Positions 27,321-64,000 of a stretch of 64,000 nucleotides of DNA are shown here, piece after piece (the first letter of the stretch is position 1; every line of letters begins with the position of its first letter). The notes below the pieces were generated by a model. It was not told the DNA's origin. It worked only from the letters and a program-made list of their open reading frames with translations, and made no database searches. The translations under genes and the position numbers were made by a program. The stretch comes from Engraulis encrasicolus (Eukaryota; Chordata; Actinopteri; Clupeiformes; Engraulidae): NCBI RefSeq assembly GCF_034702125.1, contig NC_085875.1:52343176-52407175 (forward strand), read 5' to 3'.

Positions 27321-27714
27321 AGGCAATAACCTTCCAATTTCATCCCAAATGCCTAACCTTCTCTAGTTTCACCACCTGTGGGCAGAGCGGAGTTGTTCAT
27401 GGCAGTTGCAATGTTTTTTTGATCGATATGGTCATGGTTAAAGACGGTTGCATACAAATCACATAGTTATTAGTTTGTTTGTCAGCAAATAAAGTCACAG
27501 ACGGTATACTGAAATTACTCAAGTAGATGCTCTAAATAAGAATGTGTATCTGAATAGTAGCAATAGAATTGCAACTAATCTTCAGGGGTTTTTTAATATA
27601 ATTTGTCGGGTTTGCACCCACTGAAAAAAAAAAGCGGACGTATAGGGGAGAGAAGGACGCTATAGGAAATAGGTGATTTCACCATGTTTTTGCATCTATC
27701 CACAATGTTTGCTG

Positions 27715-30461
27715 GGTAACACTTTATTTGAATGGTGCTTTAATTACACTGTACTTACCCATTAGGTACAGTGGAATAACTGCTATAGTATCATATAAGT
27801 ACAACTGTGGTATATGTTATGACATTTTATATTTTATGTTTCTACATATCATAATGACAAAAACGACCATAATGTACTATGACGTGGTTTTATAATACTT
27901 TGCCAAAGTGATGAATTCTTCCAGGGAGGCAAAGGGCTGGACTGAGGCCCAACCCAAGTCACCCTTGGTATGTAGATACACAAAAATACACATTGTGAGT
28001 ATGACGTGTAAGGGTTAACGTTCGGCGAGAAGGTCGCTACCGTGGAATAGCAGCATGACAGAGAGAATCTTTAGACCCCGATGCGGAGCGGACTTGTTCT
28101 CTCAAACAGTGCCGTTGTGGAACACCGCTAGGCAACAGCAGTGTTTCCCACAGAAATTTTGGAAACTATGGGGGCAGCCGGAATTTTTTTTGTCGGGGGG
28201 GGGGCGCGTCTTTTCACGCGGGCCTTTTTTTTGGTGGGGTGTTATTCGCGCAGTGTAAATGCAAAATGGCAAAACAATGAGTACAGTATGACATTGGCGC
28301 ATGGAGAAACTATAGGCCTAGGCCTACATTTCAGCCATTTATATTTTGAGAAAAAAGGCTACATAATACACATGCAGGGGTCTATGTAATGAAAAAAAAA
28401 AATAGGAGCAGAGATAAGAATTTAAGATCACTGTGAAATTGATAACGCATAAACAAAAAGGGTCTAAGAGGGTAGGCTATGTCTTTTCCCCACACACACA
28501 TAGGCGTACACATTCTACATGAGGGGTGCTGGTCACAGGGCCAGTTTTTCAAAATTCCTCCCATTAAAGGGCTGAAAAAACAAAGCCTGGGGAGTGTTAG
28601 TAAAATCATCCCAATTGTCCCTTCTCTGAAGGTTTTTTTATTGCTCCCAAACCGAAGTTAACTAGAAATGCATTCAGAGAATGCAGACCTCCGCCAAGGA
28701 AGTTCAGTTCGTTTTGGACATAAGTGGAGTCATGATGTGGTTTCATGCATTTAGGCCTATAGGCTACATAGCATTTGTGTTCAGGTAATTGAACCGTCAA
28801 GTCGTAACCAAATTATAGTTCTACTGTCTCTTTTATCATTTTCATGTCCTCTAGCTGTGGTCTGTTTAGTTCACCTTTGATTGTTTTATTGGCAAAGTGA
28901 TTGTTCATGCTATAGCCTATGCCTTCTGTGATTTGCAAATGCACTTAAGCCTTGAAGCTCATTGCTACATAGTCACATTGTTGATGATTGGCAGCATGCT
29001 ACCATCTAAAAACAAAATACAAATTAAAAAGCACAATTTTCATTGGCCAACACCCGTAGTAGACCTACATATTCTACAGTAGTGCAGCGGTCCCCAACGC
29101 GCAGTAATTAGGCCTATTATATTATATTATTATATATATTATAGGCCTATTTTTTTTGTAATAACAAGGACAAACACACTGTGGCTACTTTGAGCCGTTC
29201 ATTTAATTATTGAATCAGAATGGAAATGTGCAAGAATCCCCTTATCCAGTGGCTGTGCATGGATGGTTGTGGAGTGTCAGTTATTGTTTTGGGTTATTTA
29301 GTAAGGCTAAACAAACTTTTGAGAGGTAAATCCACTTCTAAAATTTCTAGCTGTTGCAATATCGTTGCAATATCGACACCAACATTGTGGTGCAAACGCA
29401 ATTGCTTAGCGAGAGACATGTCGACTCGACTGGGGGAATCATTGCCTACCCCGACACTACAGTTGTTGGAGAAGTTCCTCCTACCTGTGATAGGTCTTGG
29501 CGCTGTGGCTTGACCCGAGCCTGCTCTCTATTTCGTATTGAAAATCACTGTTCGCCGCATCTCCAGCGTTCATTCGTTATGAAGTCTAGGAACTAGTCTA
29601 TGGAATGTTTGTAATACTGATGGCTTCAGTGCGCGGGGATTTGGGAAGCAGCAAATCACCGTGGACTAACGCAATTCGCGCGCGCCTTTCTTTGAGCTTC
29701 ATTTTATATGAATGTTTTGTGACAGCATTGTGAACTTAAACGATCTGCGAGGCTGTAGCTAAGGCTGCTTTTTGATAGCGATTTTGACTGCGGTAGGCTA
29801 ATGCATTTCACTTCAATGCTCTGCCCCGGTGTGGCTGCGTGAAGGTACGCCAGTTAGGCCTAGTAAGTGGGTGCTGCTCAGGGCTCCTCCTCAGTGGTCC
29901 TTGCGCACCCTAGCAGCGTGACGAACACACACAAATTCGGGCCATCACATAACCTCCTGGCGGAGGTAACAACTTGACTAGGCACTTATTTTCTCTATAG
30001 GATGTATTTACTCCAGGAGGAAAATGGGAAGGAAATCGTTTTTCAAATCGTTTAATAGAAAACGGAAAGCGTTTAAAAAAATAAAAAAAAAAGTAAAAAA
30101 AATAAAAACATTTTTTTTTTTTTTACATTTTCGAAACTATGCCGGCCAAATTTAAACTATGGCGGGCCGCCATAGTTTCCTCAATGTATGGGAAACACTG
30201 AACAGGTAGCCTAGACAACAGGTGTTGTCTATCACAGCAGCTGATTAGAGTGACAAAAGACCGGACCCCCTGCGGAGTGATATGAAACATTCGCTTTAGC
30301 AGTGAAAAGTCTTGTTGCCATTGACAGCGGTCTGATACGTCACACCATATAATAAAATAACATATACTACAGTTGTACTTGCATGTTATTACACCAGTTA
30401 TTCCACTGTACCTAATGAGTAAGAGCACTGTAATTAAAGTCCCATTAAATAAAGTGTTACC
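27715..30461. mobile_element. hAT-type MITE split by element A4
   Basis: The left end GGTAACACTTTATTT is mirrored by AAATAAAGTGTTACC at the right. Inverted similarity continues inwards (TTTAATTACA, ATTAGGTACAGTGGAATAACTG). GTTTGCTG flanks both ends exactly (27707-27714 and 30462-30469), a perfect 8-bp duplication. The two halves are separated by copy A4 (28139-30200); the element without it is about 690 bp. Confidence 0.85.
28139..30200. mobile_element. CAGTG-ended element, full copy A4 (2.06 kb)
   Basis: Same termini and interior as A2 and A3. AACAG flanks both sides. It is inserted in an older MITE whose ends are at 27715 and 30461. Confidence 0.82.
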
Positions 30462-30469
30462 GTTTGCTG

Positions 30470-32465
30470 TTTTTTTTTTTTTTCTTCCATTCCTTATCAG
30501 CCACATGACGTGGGTAAAGAGTCCATATGGACCATGGTCTTCCAGATGGCCATGCACAGCAACACAGTGGGATGCTCCTCTCTTTGGAGGCGGAAACTTA
30601 CAGTTGTCTGTGCAAGCCTTGGTGGTGAAGGTGAAGTTTTTGAATGTGTTAAAAAAAATAACATGCTAAAACAAGATATCATGTAACATAATATTAAAGA
30701 TTATATAGTAAGTAACTACAAAAAAATCAAAATATCCCTTAAATATTGTTAAGGCCATTTTTACAATGTGATGGCACATCTTAACAAAACAAAACAAAAA
30801 ACATTGGAGACATTTGTTGAGTATTGAACACTACCAAAATGGTCAATTCCTGATCTAGCACAAAAGTCATAGTTGTATACATGGCAAAAGCTTCAAAAGA
30901 GAACTTCACAGATGTCCAACTTGCCTTTGTCATTTCAAAAGACCATGCAACCAAGTGAAGCATAGCACCAACATCATAAAAATAAGAACATTTGTTGCAT
31001 GCATCCTATTATGTTTTTTGAACATAACAAATATAGTCATAGATGTCCAACTGAAAAACTAAATGAAGTTGATTCAAAGTAACAGCTTTTCCACTATACA
31101 CATTCAAGCTCTACTGTTTCTTCTGATATTCCGGATATATGATGTATTGTTGCTCTCAGGAGAGGCTGATTGCCTGTGCTTTACTCTTAATGACCACCTT
31201 AGGAGCGTCTGGGGGCTACTTAAGACGACTCAGCTGAGCCTCCTCAGTCCTACTACTTTGAGTTCGCAAGTAGGCAGTCACAAGAGTGCCTAGAGTATTT
31301 CTTCTTTTTCTCCCAGACGACTAAAACATGTTCTTACATGCAAGGATATGCGTTTGGCGGGTGTCTTTGCTTTGAACTCACTGCCTTTACTTCGTTAAAT
31401 AAATACAATATATATATCAGGCATTGGAAATTGACTTTTTTCCTAGAGGAAGCCATAGGAATAACTTCATTTTATTTATATATTATTGGATTATCTTCTA
31501 TATAGTTGAATTATATTATATCATTTTAAAATGATGATAATATGCACACTATTTAGATTCAAATGTTTGAATACTTTTGACACTTAAAGAAATTTTGAAG
31601 CAATTGTTTTTAAAGTTTTGTAAGGCAAATAGACTGTTGCACAATACACCACTCTAAGGAACACGCGTGGGATCTTCAGTGTGTTTGCAAAGAACAGTTG
31701 TGCATTTTATAAGTATTTACTTTTTGACAAACATTTCATGTGAAACGATTCTTCTGACTGCAAATAAGAACTGCCTTGTGAACATGTTCTCACCAATCCC
31801 TCGCTCAGCTGGGATCTTAACTGTTTTCGTTGTTGACTTTTATTTTTTTACATTTTGCTGCATTCATTTTAATGGGGCCAAAAATGCATACAGCTAACTG
31901 CATATTCCAATAAAGCTAAACCAAGTGTTTATCACGTAGTGAAGATGCTTGTTTTTGCTAGAGTTATCTGTCCAACGTTACATAAACTGTTGTTGCAGTT
32001 CATTATGTGCCAGACTAGTTTGTTTGTTTTTATTGACTCATTGCATATTGCATGCAGATTTACAAATATATTGTGTGTTGGGATTTTTGTTTTTGGTTTT
32101 TTTGCTTCTCTACATGCTGTAATAGGCTATGGTTGTGCCATTCTTGTTTCTGTGATTTATTTCTATAATTAAGCCTAAGACTATTTTCTGTGTGAATTGT
32201 AAAATGTGTATTTTGAATTCTAGATTTCAGATAAAGCAATTTTTTGATGTTTGTACAACAATCCAGGTTTGTTTCTTTGTGTGGTGTGTTAAACTGTTAT
32301 ACCTAATTTGTAAAAGCAATTTGAAGCTTCCGATAAATTGTAAATGTGTACATATGATGTATTGACAGACATGCAAATTAAATATCTTCTCACATAGGCT
32401 TATGCCTCAATGAACTTTTCTCATTGCCCTTGTCTGTATTTTGTTTATCAACTAAACTAACCCCA
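30470..32465. other. TMX4-HAO1 intergenic region, nothing recognised
   Basis: AT-rich (31.4-32.4 kb especially). There are no splice-flanked exons, inverted termini or RNA gene, and open frames of 60-100 codons lack any motif. Confidence 0.35.
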
Positions 32466-32762
32466 AATTGGATCTTTTCATTAAAGTTTACTAAGTAATA
32501 AACCAATATTTTCTAGTATGGCGCAAATACAGTCATTTTTGCAGCTAAAAAATGTCTATGTCTGGAAATTCAAAATGGCGGACCATGGAGAAGATCCCCC
32601 TTTTCATGTATGAAAAGTGAAATTTTCCCATTCATAATAAATAGGCCCTACTTAGAATTTGATGGTGGTGGTAAGTATTCATGAAAAAGGTAACATTACG
32701 GTAGCATGAATTCTAGAAAGAAATAGCTCAAAATCTTATGCAGTGTAGGCCTGCCTTTAAGC
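32466..32762. mobile_element. Dispersed MITE family C, partial copy
   Basis: It shares TTTACTAAGTAATAAA, TTTTCTAGTATGG, GGACCATGGAGAAGATCCCC and GGTAAGTATTCATGAAAAAG with the copies at 20124 and 42906. The left end is truncated. Confidence 0.6.
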
Positions 32763-33224
32763 CCATAAACCAAGTCATGTTGAATAATTTTCTTTACCAA
32801 GTCCAATCATTTTCCAGTAAGTCATTAAGATCATTGTATAAGGTTAGAAAAAAGATGACAATTTGGCCTACTCACTGAAGAAGCCTATTGCTGTTGGCCA
32901 GCAACTTCTACTTTGACTGCCAGTAGCCTACCCGTCAAGTCTTTTGCCGCCAGGAATAGCATATCTGCCGAGTTAATAAGGCAATACAGGAGAGATAGCA
33001 GAGAAGACAACTGTCTACGGGAGAAACGGACAGCGCAACCTAAAATTGAGGTGTTGGCATACGAGATCCCTCCCTTGCAGCATTGAAAACACCTCTCAGA
33101 TAAGTCAAATTCAGACTTGGGCTAGTCTTCCTGCACTAGGAGGCTAGGTCTTGATGTTATGAAATTAGGGTATGTTACGAATACTTCCAGAATCATCTTT
33201 CTCTAGGGATATTGTTATTGTGTT

Positions 33225-33349
33225 TGTTTGTGTGTGTGTGAATGCCTGCTTGTGTGCTTGTGTGTTGCACGAACCCCGGACAAGTGGCGCCATGTGGCAG
33301 CCTCCAGGTGTGTGTGTGTGTGTGTGTGCGTGTGTGTGTGTGTGTGCGT

Positions 33350-33383
<34 letters not shown>
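33225..33383. repeat. LINE/SINE-tail relic with expanded (GT)n
   Basis: GAACCCCGGACAAGTGGCGCC and GTGGCAGCCTCCAGGTGTG match the sequence at 34537-34585 (GAACCCCTGACAATTGGCGCC ...). Here the GTGTG after the match has expanded to about 75 bp. Confidence 0.55.
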
Positions 33384-33816
33384 CTGCTTGTTAATGTAGC
33401 CTATGCAGGGCCGTAACCAGACAGAAAGGGCGTTACAGCCTGCAATATCTTAGCATACGTCCATCATATCGTAATGATGCTGCTAATTAATTAACGTTAA
33501 TCATGGAAAGCATCTTAGATTGACCTCACAGAAAAAAAACCATTGAAATTGCACATTAGACTTAAATTAACTAGCGTTCACGAATGAAGAGACAAATGGT
33601 GATATAAAGGATGGCAAATGAGAAACTTACCGTGGTGCTCATCCAGGCTACTCGAGTAGCTTGATGGTTTTCCAGTTGGTTGCCGCGATTCACCTCAGCT
33701 TCCTCTTTTTATTTTGAGATCCAGTGAAAAGTCACGCCTGGTTTGTAACCCTATCTGTTTTTGTAACAAATAGCACAATGTGTGTTTACGGTGTTTAGTT
33801 TATCGGTGATCTAAGT

Positions 33817-34023
33817 CAGTGTTTCCCAACCTTTTTTGTCCTGCGTACCCCCTAAGCCATTTTGTCATATGATGAGTACCCCATCGCCCTCACACATGCT
33901 CTGTTCCTCTATCCCAATGTGACTACACTCAATAAATTTGCTATTATTACATTTTTCCACGTACCCCCTGAGGTGTGCTCGCGTACCCCTAGTGGTACAT
34001 GTACCCCTGGTTGGGAAACACTG
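33817..34023. mobile_element. hAT-type MITE, CAGTGTTTCCCAACC-ended (207 bp)
   Basis: The ends are CAGTGTTTCCCAACC and GGTTGGGAAACACTG. There is a perfect 8-bp duplication ATCTAAGT at 33809-33816 and 34024-34031. The interior repeats GCGTACCCC words. It is distinct from family A beyond the first 12 bases. Confidence 0.88.
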
Positions 34024-34479
34024 ATCTAAGTTACGTTATGAGTTACTAAACCTTGCGACTCCCATAGGAATCCATTCATTAATGCTGCACTCTGCCGTCC
34101 TCTTGCCGTCCAGTGGCCGTCCACTAGAACGTTTGACGTCACATGCAAATGATGGATACGTAAAGGCACCACGATGCTTAAAGTTGATTTTGTCTGTTTT
34201 TCTCGTAAATATTTCATGTATGGAGCGAGTTACTGTTGGGTATAGTTCTATCTCGTGGTGCTTAGAGCTGACTTTCGTGAAGCTGCATAATATAATAGAA
34301 CGCAATGTTGGATGCAATATTTCCGCTCAGTTTTAAAATAACGTGATTATAGATTATTTTGACTTTTTTGTTAAAAACATGAGAATGTTTGGTGATCTTT
34401 ACACCAAAGTCAGAACAATTTTCGTCATATATTAATTTGACAATTCTCTAAATTAAAAAAAAAAAAAAACTGGCAAAAT

Positions 34480-34695
34480 AGTGGTCATGACATCAGTGGC
34501 CTCACGGTAAACTGTATCTATGCACCTTCTCACATGAACCCCTGACAATTGGCGCCGTGCGGCAGCCTGCAGACCTGGTGTGTGAATGTGGGAAAGTGTA
34601 GGCCTATATTTGTGTATGTGTATTTTTAAAGCGCTTTGAAACAACTTAAGTTGTGATATTGCGCTGTATAAATAGGCCTACAGATTGTATTGTAT
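34480..34695 (+). mobile_element. Probable LINE 3'-end relic
   Basis: It ends with AAAGCGCTTTGAAACAACTT and GATATTGCGCTGTATAAATA, a 3' tail typical of L2-like elements in fish (recognised from memory). It shares a block with 33270-33310. Confidence 0.5.
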
Positions 34696-34794
34696 TGAAA
34701 TGTATCTGGCAACCTCTCCAATCATTAGTGTTGTGACGCTTGTGAACAAATTGATAGAAGGAGGAGGAAAATCAATTATTACGTAGGCCTAAAG

Positions 34795-35099
34795 GGCCGT
34801 ACACACACGTCGCTGCTAGTTACTCGCTCAGCGAATGAACTCAATAGAATGTCAATGTGTCCCAGCGAGACTCGCAGGCGAGTACTGTACAAGCGATGCG
34901 ATGTGGGCGGATTCCGAGTTGAAAATATTTTATCTTCGAGCGAGGCGAGTAAGCGAGTAACCAATTGGAATGCAGAGTTCGGTACTTCTCGGCTGTCCAT
35001 TGGCAGTTAAAGCCGCGGGAACTTTCAGCGAACGTTCCATGAAAGAGTGGCGAGTAGGCGAGCAAGCGAAAAGCTAGCTTTGTGTGTGTACGCCGCTTA
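34795..35099. mobile_element. MITE with GCCGTACACACAC ends (about 305 bp)
   Basis: The left end GGCCGTACACACACGTCGC pairs with GTGTGTGTACGCCGCTTAA at the right. The interior is built of GCGAGTA/GCGAGCAAGCG words. No clear target duplication. Confidence 0.6.
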
Positions 35100-36240
35100 A
35101 GACAAAATGACCTAGAGGTGGAGTCCAAAATGCTCTCTTCTTAACACTGAATAATTAAAAAAGTTTTTGAAAGACTTCCAAAGGAATGAGCCACTATAAT
35201 CCGGAACCCATTGAAGAGCCAGAAATCCCATCTCTACCAATCACTTTGAACAGCTGAGTAACAATACAGTTAATGTAATCAGTTCCCTTTAACCTCTCTC
35301 ATCTCCTTATCAGTAGTGTGTGGCCTGTGCTCAACACTGGCCTGAGTTGCACTGTTTAAAAATACCTTTAAGCACTTTCCCGACGTCATCATATATCATT
35401 ATAGCACATTTGTCTTGAGTGTTATTTAAAAACAAATCCCCTTTTACTGCTGTACATACTGCCCTGTGTTCTCTGTGTGCGTGGCTTGTGTATGTTTCTC
35501 TGGGTAGTGAGCGAGTGGCACTGTACACTAGTGTGCTATGATGCCCTGCCATGCCTGTGCAGGGCCAGATTAAGAGGACAGGGCCCTTGGGCTACAGGAT
35601 GCTGTTGCGCACACCCCAAATGCAAATTCAACTACAAAATTGCTTACGCAGCATCATAAGTCATAGCCATTAAAAGTATTACCAATACTGAAAAATGATT
35701 ACAATTTTGTACATTTTTCCCCACCTTGGCCAATCCCCCCCAACCCCCCCCGCCCCCCCCCCACCACCACCACCACCACCACCACCCCCAGGCCTGTGCG
35801 TTTATCCGTCCCTGTGGCTGTGTATTGGCACTGGCTGGCTGTGGGCTGTATGTCCTCCAAAGAAACTCTCTATGTGTGTGGGATACCGAGCGGAGCAGAG
35901 TGAGCGCACCACGCTGCACTGATGTGCCGTGCCGTGCTGTATGTTATGTAAAGCTTACATGGGAGGATTTGAAGAGAGCCAAAATTCAAACACGACCAGC
36001 CAGGAATATCTCTGCAGCCCTAACCAACCTACAAAAGGATGCTGCAAGAGCAGCCTTGTTTTTATTTCACTTCTTTTTTTAACTCTTTCTTTTTCTGTAG
36101 GCTACTGCTGTTTGACCCTGCAAACCGCAGTCACACACTCAGAACAGAAAACAGTGAGGTGTAGGGCCCTCACTATCCAAACAGTGTGGAGAGGCGATTA
36201 GTGACACACAGACACAGACACAGACACACACAGACACAGA

Positions 36241-36324
<84 letters not shown>

Positions 36325-36844
36325 TTTGGTCACACTTCAGAAAGAGCAAGTCATTAAAGATCATTACAAAACAGGAAAACGGAAAATACTACGGTGTTCT
36401 AGCAAAAGTATTGATGGATTTCTCTTTTCCCCTTTCGCCCTTTTCTATTTTCTCTGTCTGTGTGGGCTGCTGCTGACAGCAGTAAGTTTAAAACCCATCC
36501 AAGCATCTCTAGAGATGGGATTTACGGCTCTTTGATGGGATCCGGATCATAGTGGCTCATTCCTTTTAAAGAGCTGTTAAAAAAACGGGCTATTTTTAAT
36601 GGTTTTTTAATTATTATTTATTCAGTGAAGATAGCATTTTTGAATCCACCTCTAATTTTCCGATTGTTGATTTTTGCCACTCTCTGATTCGGTTCCCTTC
36701 GTTCACGTCCAGGAACCACTCAAAATAATCAATTTGTTCACAAACTTCACAACACTAATCTTGACAAGGCAAACACACTTTACCCTAAAACCCTGTATGC
36801 CAAAGTTAACTTGTAATAGAAAACCAGAGGAGCAGAAGCCATAA
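35100..36844. other. Region upstream of HAO1
   Basis: It holds a hAT-like end (CAGGGCCAGATTAAGAGG at 35563), a short run of CCACCA/CCCCCC (35735-35790), an (AC)n array of about 82 bp at 36240-36321, and a partial MITE (AGAGATGGGATTTACGGCTC near 36510). No exon was recognised. Confidence 0.4.
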
Positions 36845-36860
36845 GTTAATGATTATATAA
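36845..36860 (+). promoter_or_regulatory. Candidate HAO1 core promoter: HNF1-like site and TATA box
   Basis: GTTAATGATTATA matches the HNF1 consensus GTTAATNATTAAC at 11 of 13 positions. Overlapping it is TATATAA at 36854-36860, about 157 bp before the HAO1 ATG. HAO1 is liver-enriched in vertebrates, so an HNF1 site is plausible, but no transcript start can be seen. A start near 36885 would give a 5' UTR of about 130 bases containing a short GT run. Confidence 0.4.
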
Positions 36861-37016
36861 GTTGCCCTACTGATCTCTGTGAACATGCAGTACTGAGACC
36901 ACTGTCTGCACACAGGCGTGTAGTGTGTGTCTGTGTGTGTGTGTGAGAGAGAGAGAGTGAGTGACTGCATTTATGTGTGTGTGTGTGTACATATGTGTGT
37001 AGTGTAAAAAAAAAAC

Positions 37017-62979
<25,963 letters not shown>

Positions 62980-63007
62980 GTACAGTAAGGCCTCATCCAC
63001 AACTTGT

Positions 63008-63059
63008 GTGTGTGTGTGCGTGTGCGTGTGCGTGTGCGTGTGCGTGTGCGTGTGCGTGA

Positions 63060-63124
<65 letters not shown>
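63008..63124. repeat. (GTGTGC)n/(GT)n array after exon 7
   Basis: It begins about 28 bp after the exon 7 donor. Confidence 0.95.
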
Positions 63125-63125
<1 letters not shown>

Positions 63126-63462
63126 TGTTCATGTGTGTGTGATGTGAGTGTGAGTGTGACATGTGTTTACCCTAAGTTTAACCCAAGGCAATTAGCTGTT
63201 ACCAGAATGAAAAGTAAGAGGTCTGCTGCTAAGCAGAATGCTGAAACGTGTCTGCGTAATAAAATAAAGTCAAATGCAAGGTGCGACCTTCTCTTACTCT
63301 TCAGTTTTATAACAATTTGGTCAGCACCCTAATAAGAAGAAAGATCTGTTAGGGTGATCCAACCTTCATGAGCTGTTACCAGAACGGCAATGACCATGTT
63401 GTAATACTAAAGGCCCTGTGTACTATTATAGGGGTGTACTACTATGGTACTGTCGTCAAAAG

Positions 63463-63517
63463 GAGTCCTGTCCGGCTTTGGCACTGGCAGGTACTATAAG
63501 GCCTCATCCACAATTGA
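63463..63517 (+). pseudogene. Partial copy of HAO1 exon 7 donor junction
   Basis: GGCTTTGGCACTGGCAG|GTACTATAAGG, then CCTCATCCACAA, matches the true GGCTATGGCACTCGCAG|GTACAGTAAGG, then CCTCATCCACAA. About 28 exon bases and 27 intron bases are recognisable, about 500 bp downstream. No acceptor precedes it. Confidence 0.75.
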
Positions 63518-64000
63518 TAGTTCCCATTTCATAGTCTTTCTTTAACGGTATGTAGAATTCTTGCACACCTCCTTTGGTCAGGTGTGTAGGAGGGGGACCT
63601 TTATGTCACCAACAAATGTTAGAGACAAGAAATCTCCCTCACACATTTCACATTTGCAGCAGTCAATAGACCGAAACATTGCAAGTACAAACTGCAAATG
63701 TGAACAGTGTGCGGGAGCCGTCTTGTCTCTAAAGTTTAAAATGTCTGTCATAGCGCACAGACTTTTCAGATGAAGGCCTATGTTAAATATGTAAGACCGT
63801 CAGTCTTGCAAGGCATCACTAGATATACCACCTTCAAAACAATACCTCAGACTGGCTCAGTGACTTTGTGTCATTATGACAGAAAGGCAAAGCCAAAACC
63901 ACAGCTTTGAATTACACACATTTGATGTGACAACTCAAGTGTAGAATCAACAGATTATAATGTGACCTGAAGTTGTAAGCTTCCTCTTTGAAGGCAGTTG
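63518..64000. other. HAO1 intron 7, start
   Basis: No match to an HAO1 terminal exon; nothing else recognised. A weak inverted pair, GTCTCTAA near 63725 and TTAGAGAC near 63620, surrounds CACATTTGCAG/CTGCAAATGTG and may be a small MITE. Confidence 0.35.

Larger units (their letters stand above)
24684..27400 (+). repeat. TMX4 3' UTR/downstream region: degenerate minisatellite with inserts
   Basis: Starting at the stop codon, short units with CCTAATGTC, CATGACGTC/CATAACGTCC, (C)CAAATGCCTAAC and TAACCTTCCCTAG recur for about 2.7 kb. The last four units (27000-27140) are closest, near CCCAAATGTCTAACCTTCC. The array is split by a TTAA-type MITE (24719), a nested hAT/MITE pair (25129-26038) and two SINEs (26230, 26583). 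No polyadenylation signal can be assigned with confidence; one AATAAA lies near 27487. Confidence 0.5.

Noticed and set aside
27487..27492. AATAAA as the TMX4 polyadenylation signal
   Set aside because: It is 2.8 kb after the stop among inserted repeats, with no supporting downstream GU-rich element that I could distinguish; left unassigned.
35726..36082. Proline/histidine-rich 118-codon frame
   Set aside because: Driven by a CCC/CCACCA run with nothing protein-like on either side.
63518..64000. HAO1 terminal exon
   Set aside because: No frame resembles the expected C-terminal sequence or ends in a peroxisomal targeting tripeptide; the exon must lie past the window.

Overview
The window is vertebrate, almost certainly teleost, genomic DNA. 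It has AT-rich introns, very long AC/GT and tetranucleotide arrays, many short terminal-inverted-repeat elements (MITEs) with target-site duplications, tRNA-derived SINEs and 5'-truncated LINEs. There is no bacterial gene organisation, operon or CRISPR.

Two protein-coding genes can be reconstructed, both on the + strand. Region 1 to about 27.4 kb holds the 3' part of a TMX4-like gene (thioredoxin-related transmembrane protein). Its last three coding exons lie at 8577-8678, 16363-16435 and 24433-24683; the thioredoxin-domain exons must lie upstream of base 1. Region 37-63 kb holds HAO1, the peroxisomal glycolate/2-hydroxyacid oxidase. Seven coding exons (37017-37153, 44014-44165, 49722-49977, 52905-53080, 56552-56643, 59882-60040, 62910-62979) join in phase to give about 348 residues of an expected 370 or so. 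Every FMN/substrate residue I looked for is present. Only the last exon (about 23 codons with the peroxisomal targeting tripeptide) lies beyond the window. TMX4 and HAO1 are also neighbours on human chromosome 20p12 (from memory), so this is a conserved synteny block. The two proteins are not known to act together: one is an ER-membrane redox protein, the other a peroxisomal flavoenzyme.

The rest is mobile-element debris, much of it nested. It includes an inverted-duplicated DNA transposon (1397-4327), four copies of one CAGTG-ended element (4.4, 10.8, 13.7 and 28.1 kb), two RT-bearing LINE copies (16.9-17.9 and 21.8-24.2 kb), a possible DIRS-type fragment (56.7-58.4 kb), and a dozen MITEs, several with perfect 8-bp duplications.

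The most unusual signal is in HAO1. Short segments that straddle its exon/intron boundaries are reiterated in the adjoining introns: the exon 3 acceptor about nine times upstream, the exon 7 acceptor six times upstream, the exon 6 donor about eight times downstream, and the exon 5 and exon 7 donors once each downstream. Several exons also draw their polypyrimidine tract from a microsatellite, and a MITE sits 33 bp upstream of exon 4. The gene therefore carries arrays of decoy splice sites that look derived from its own junctions. I know of no described system matching this, but my knowledge is from memory and no search could be run.
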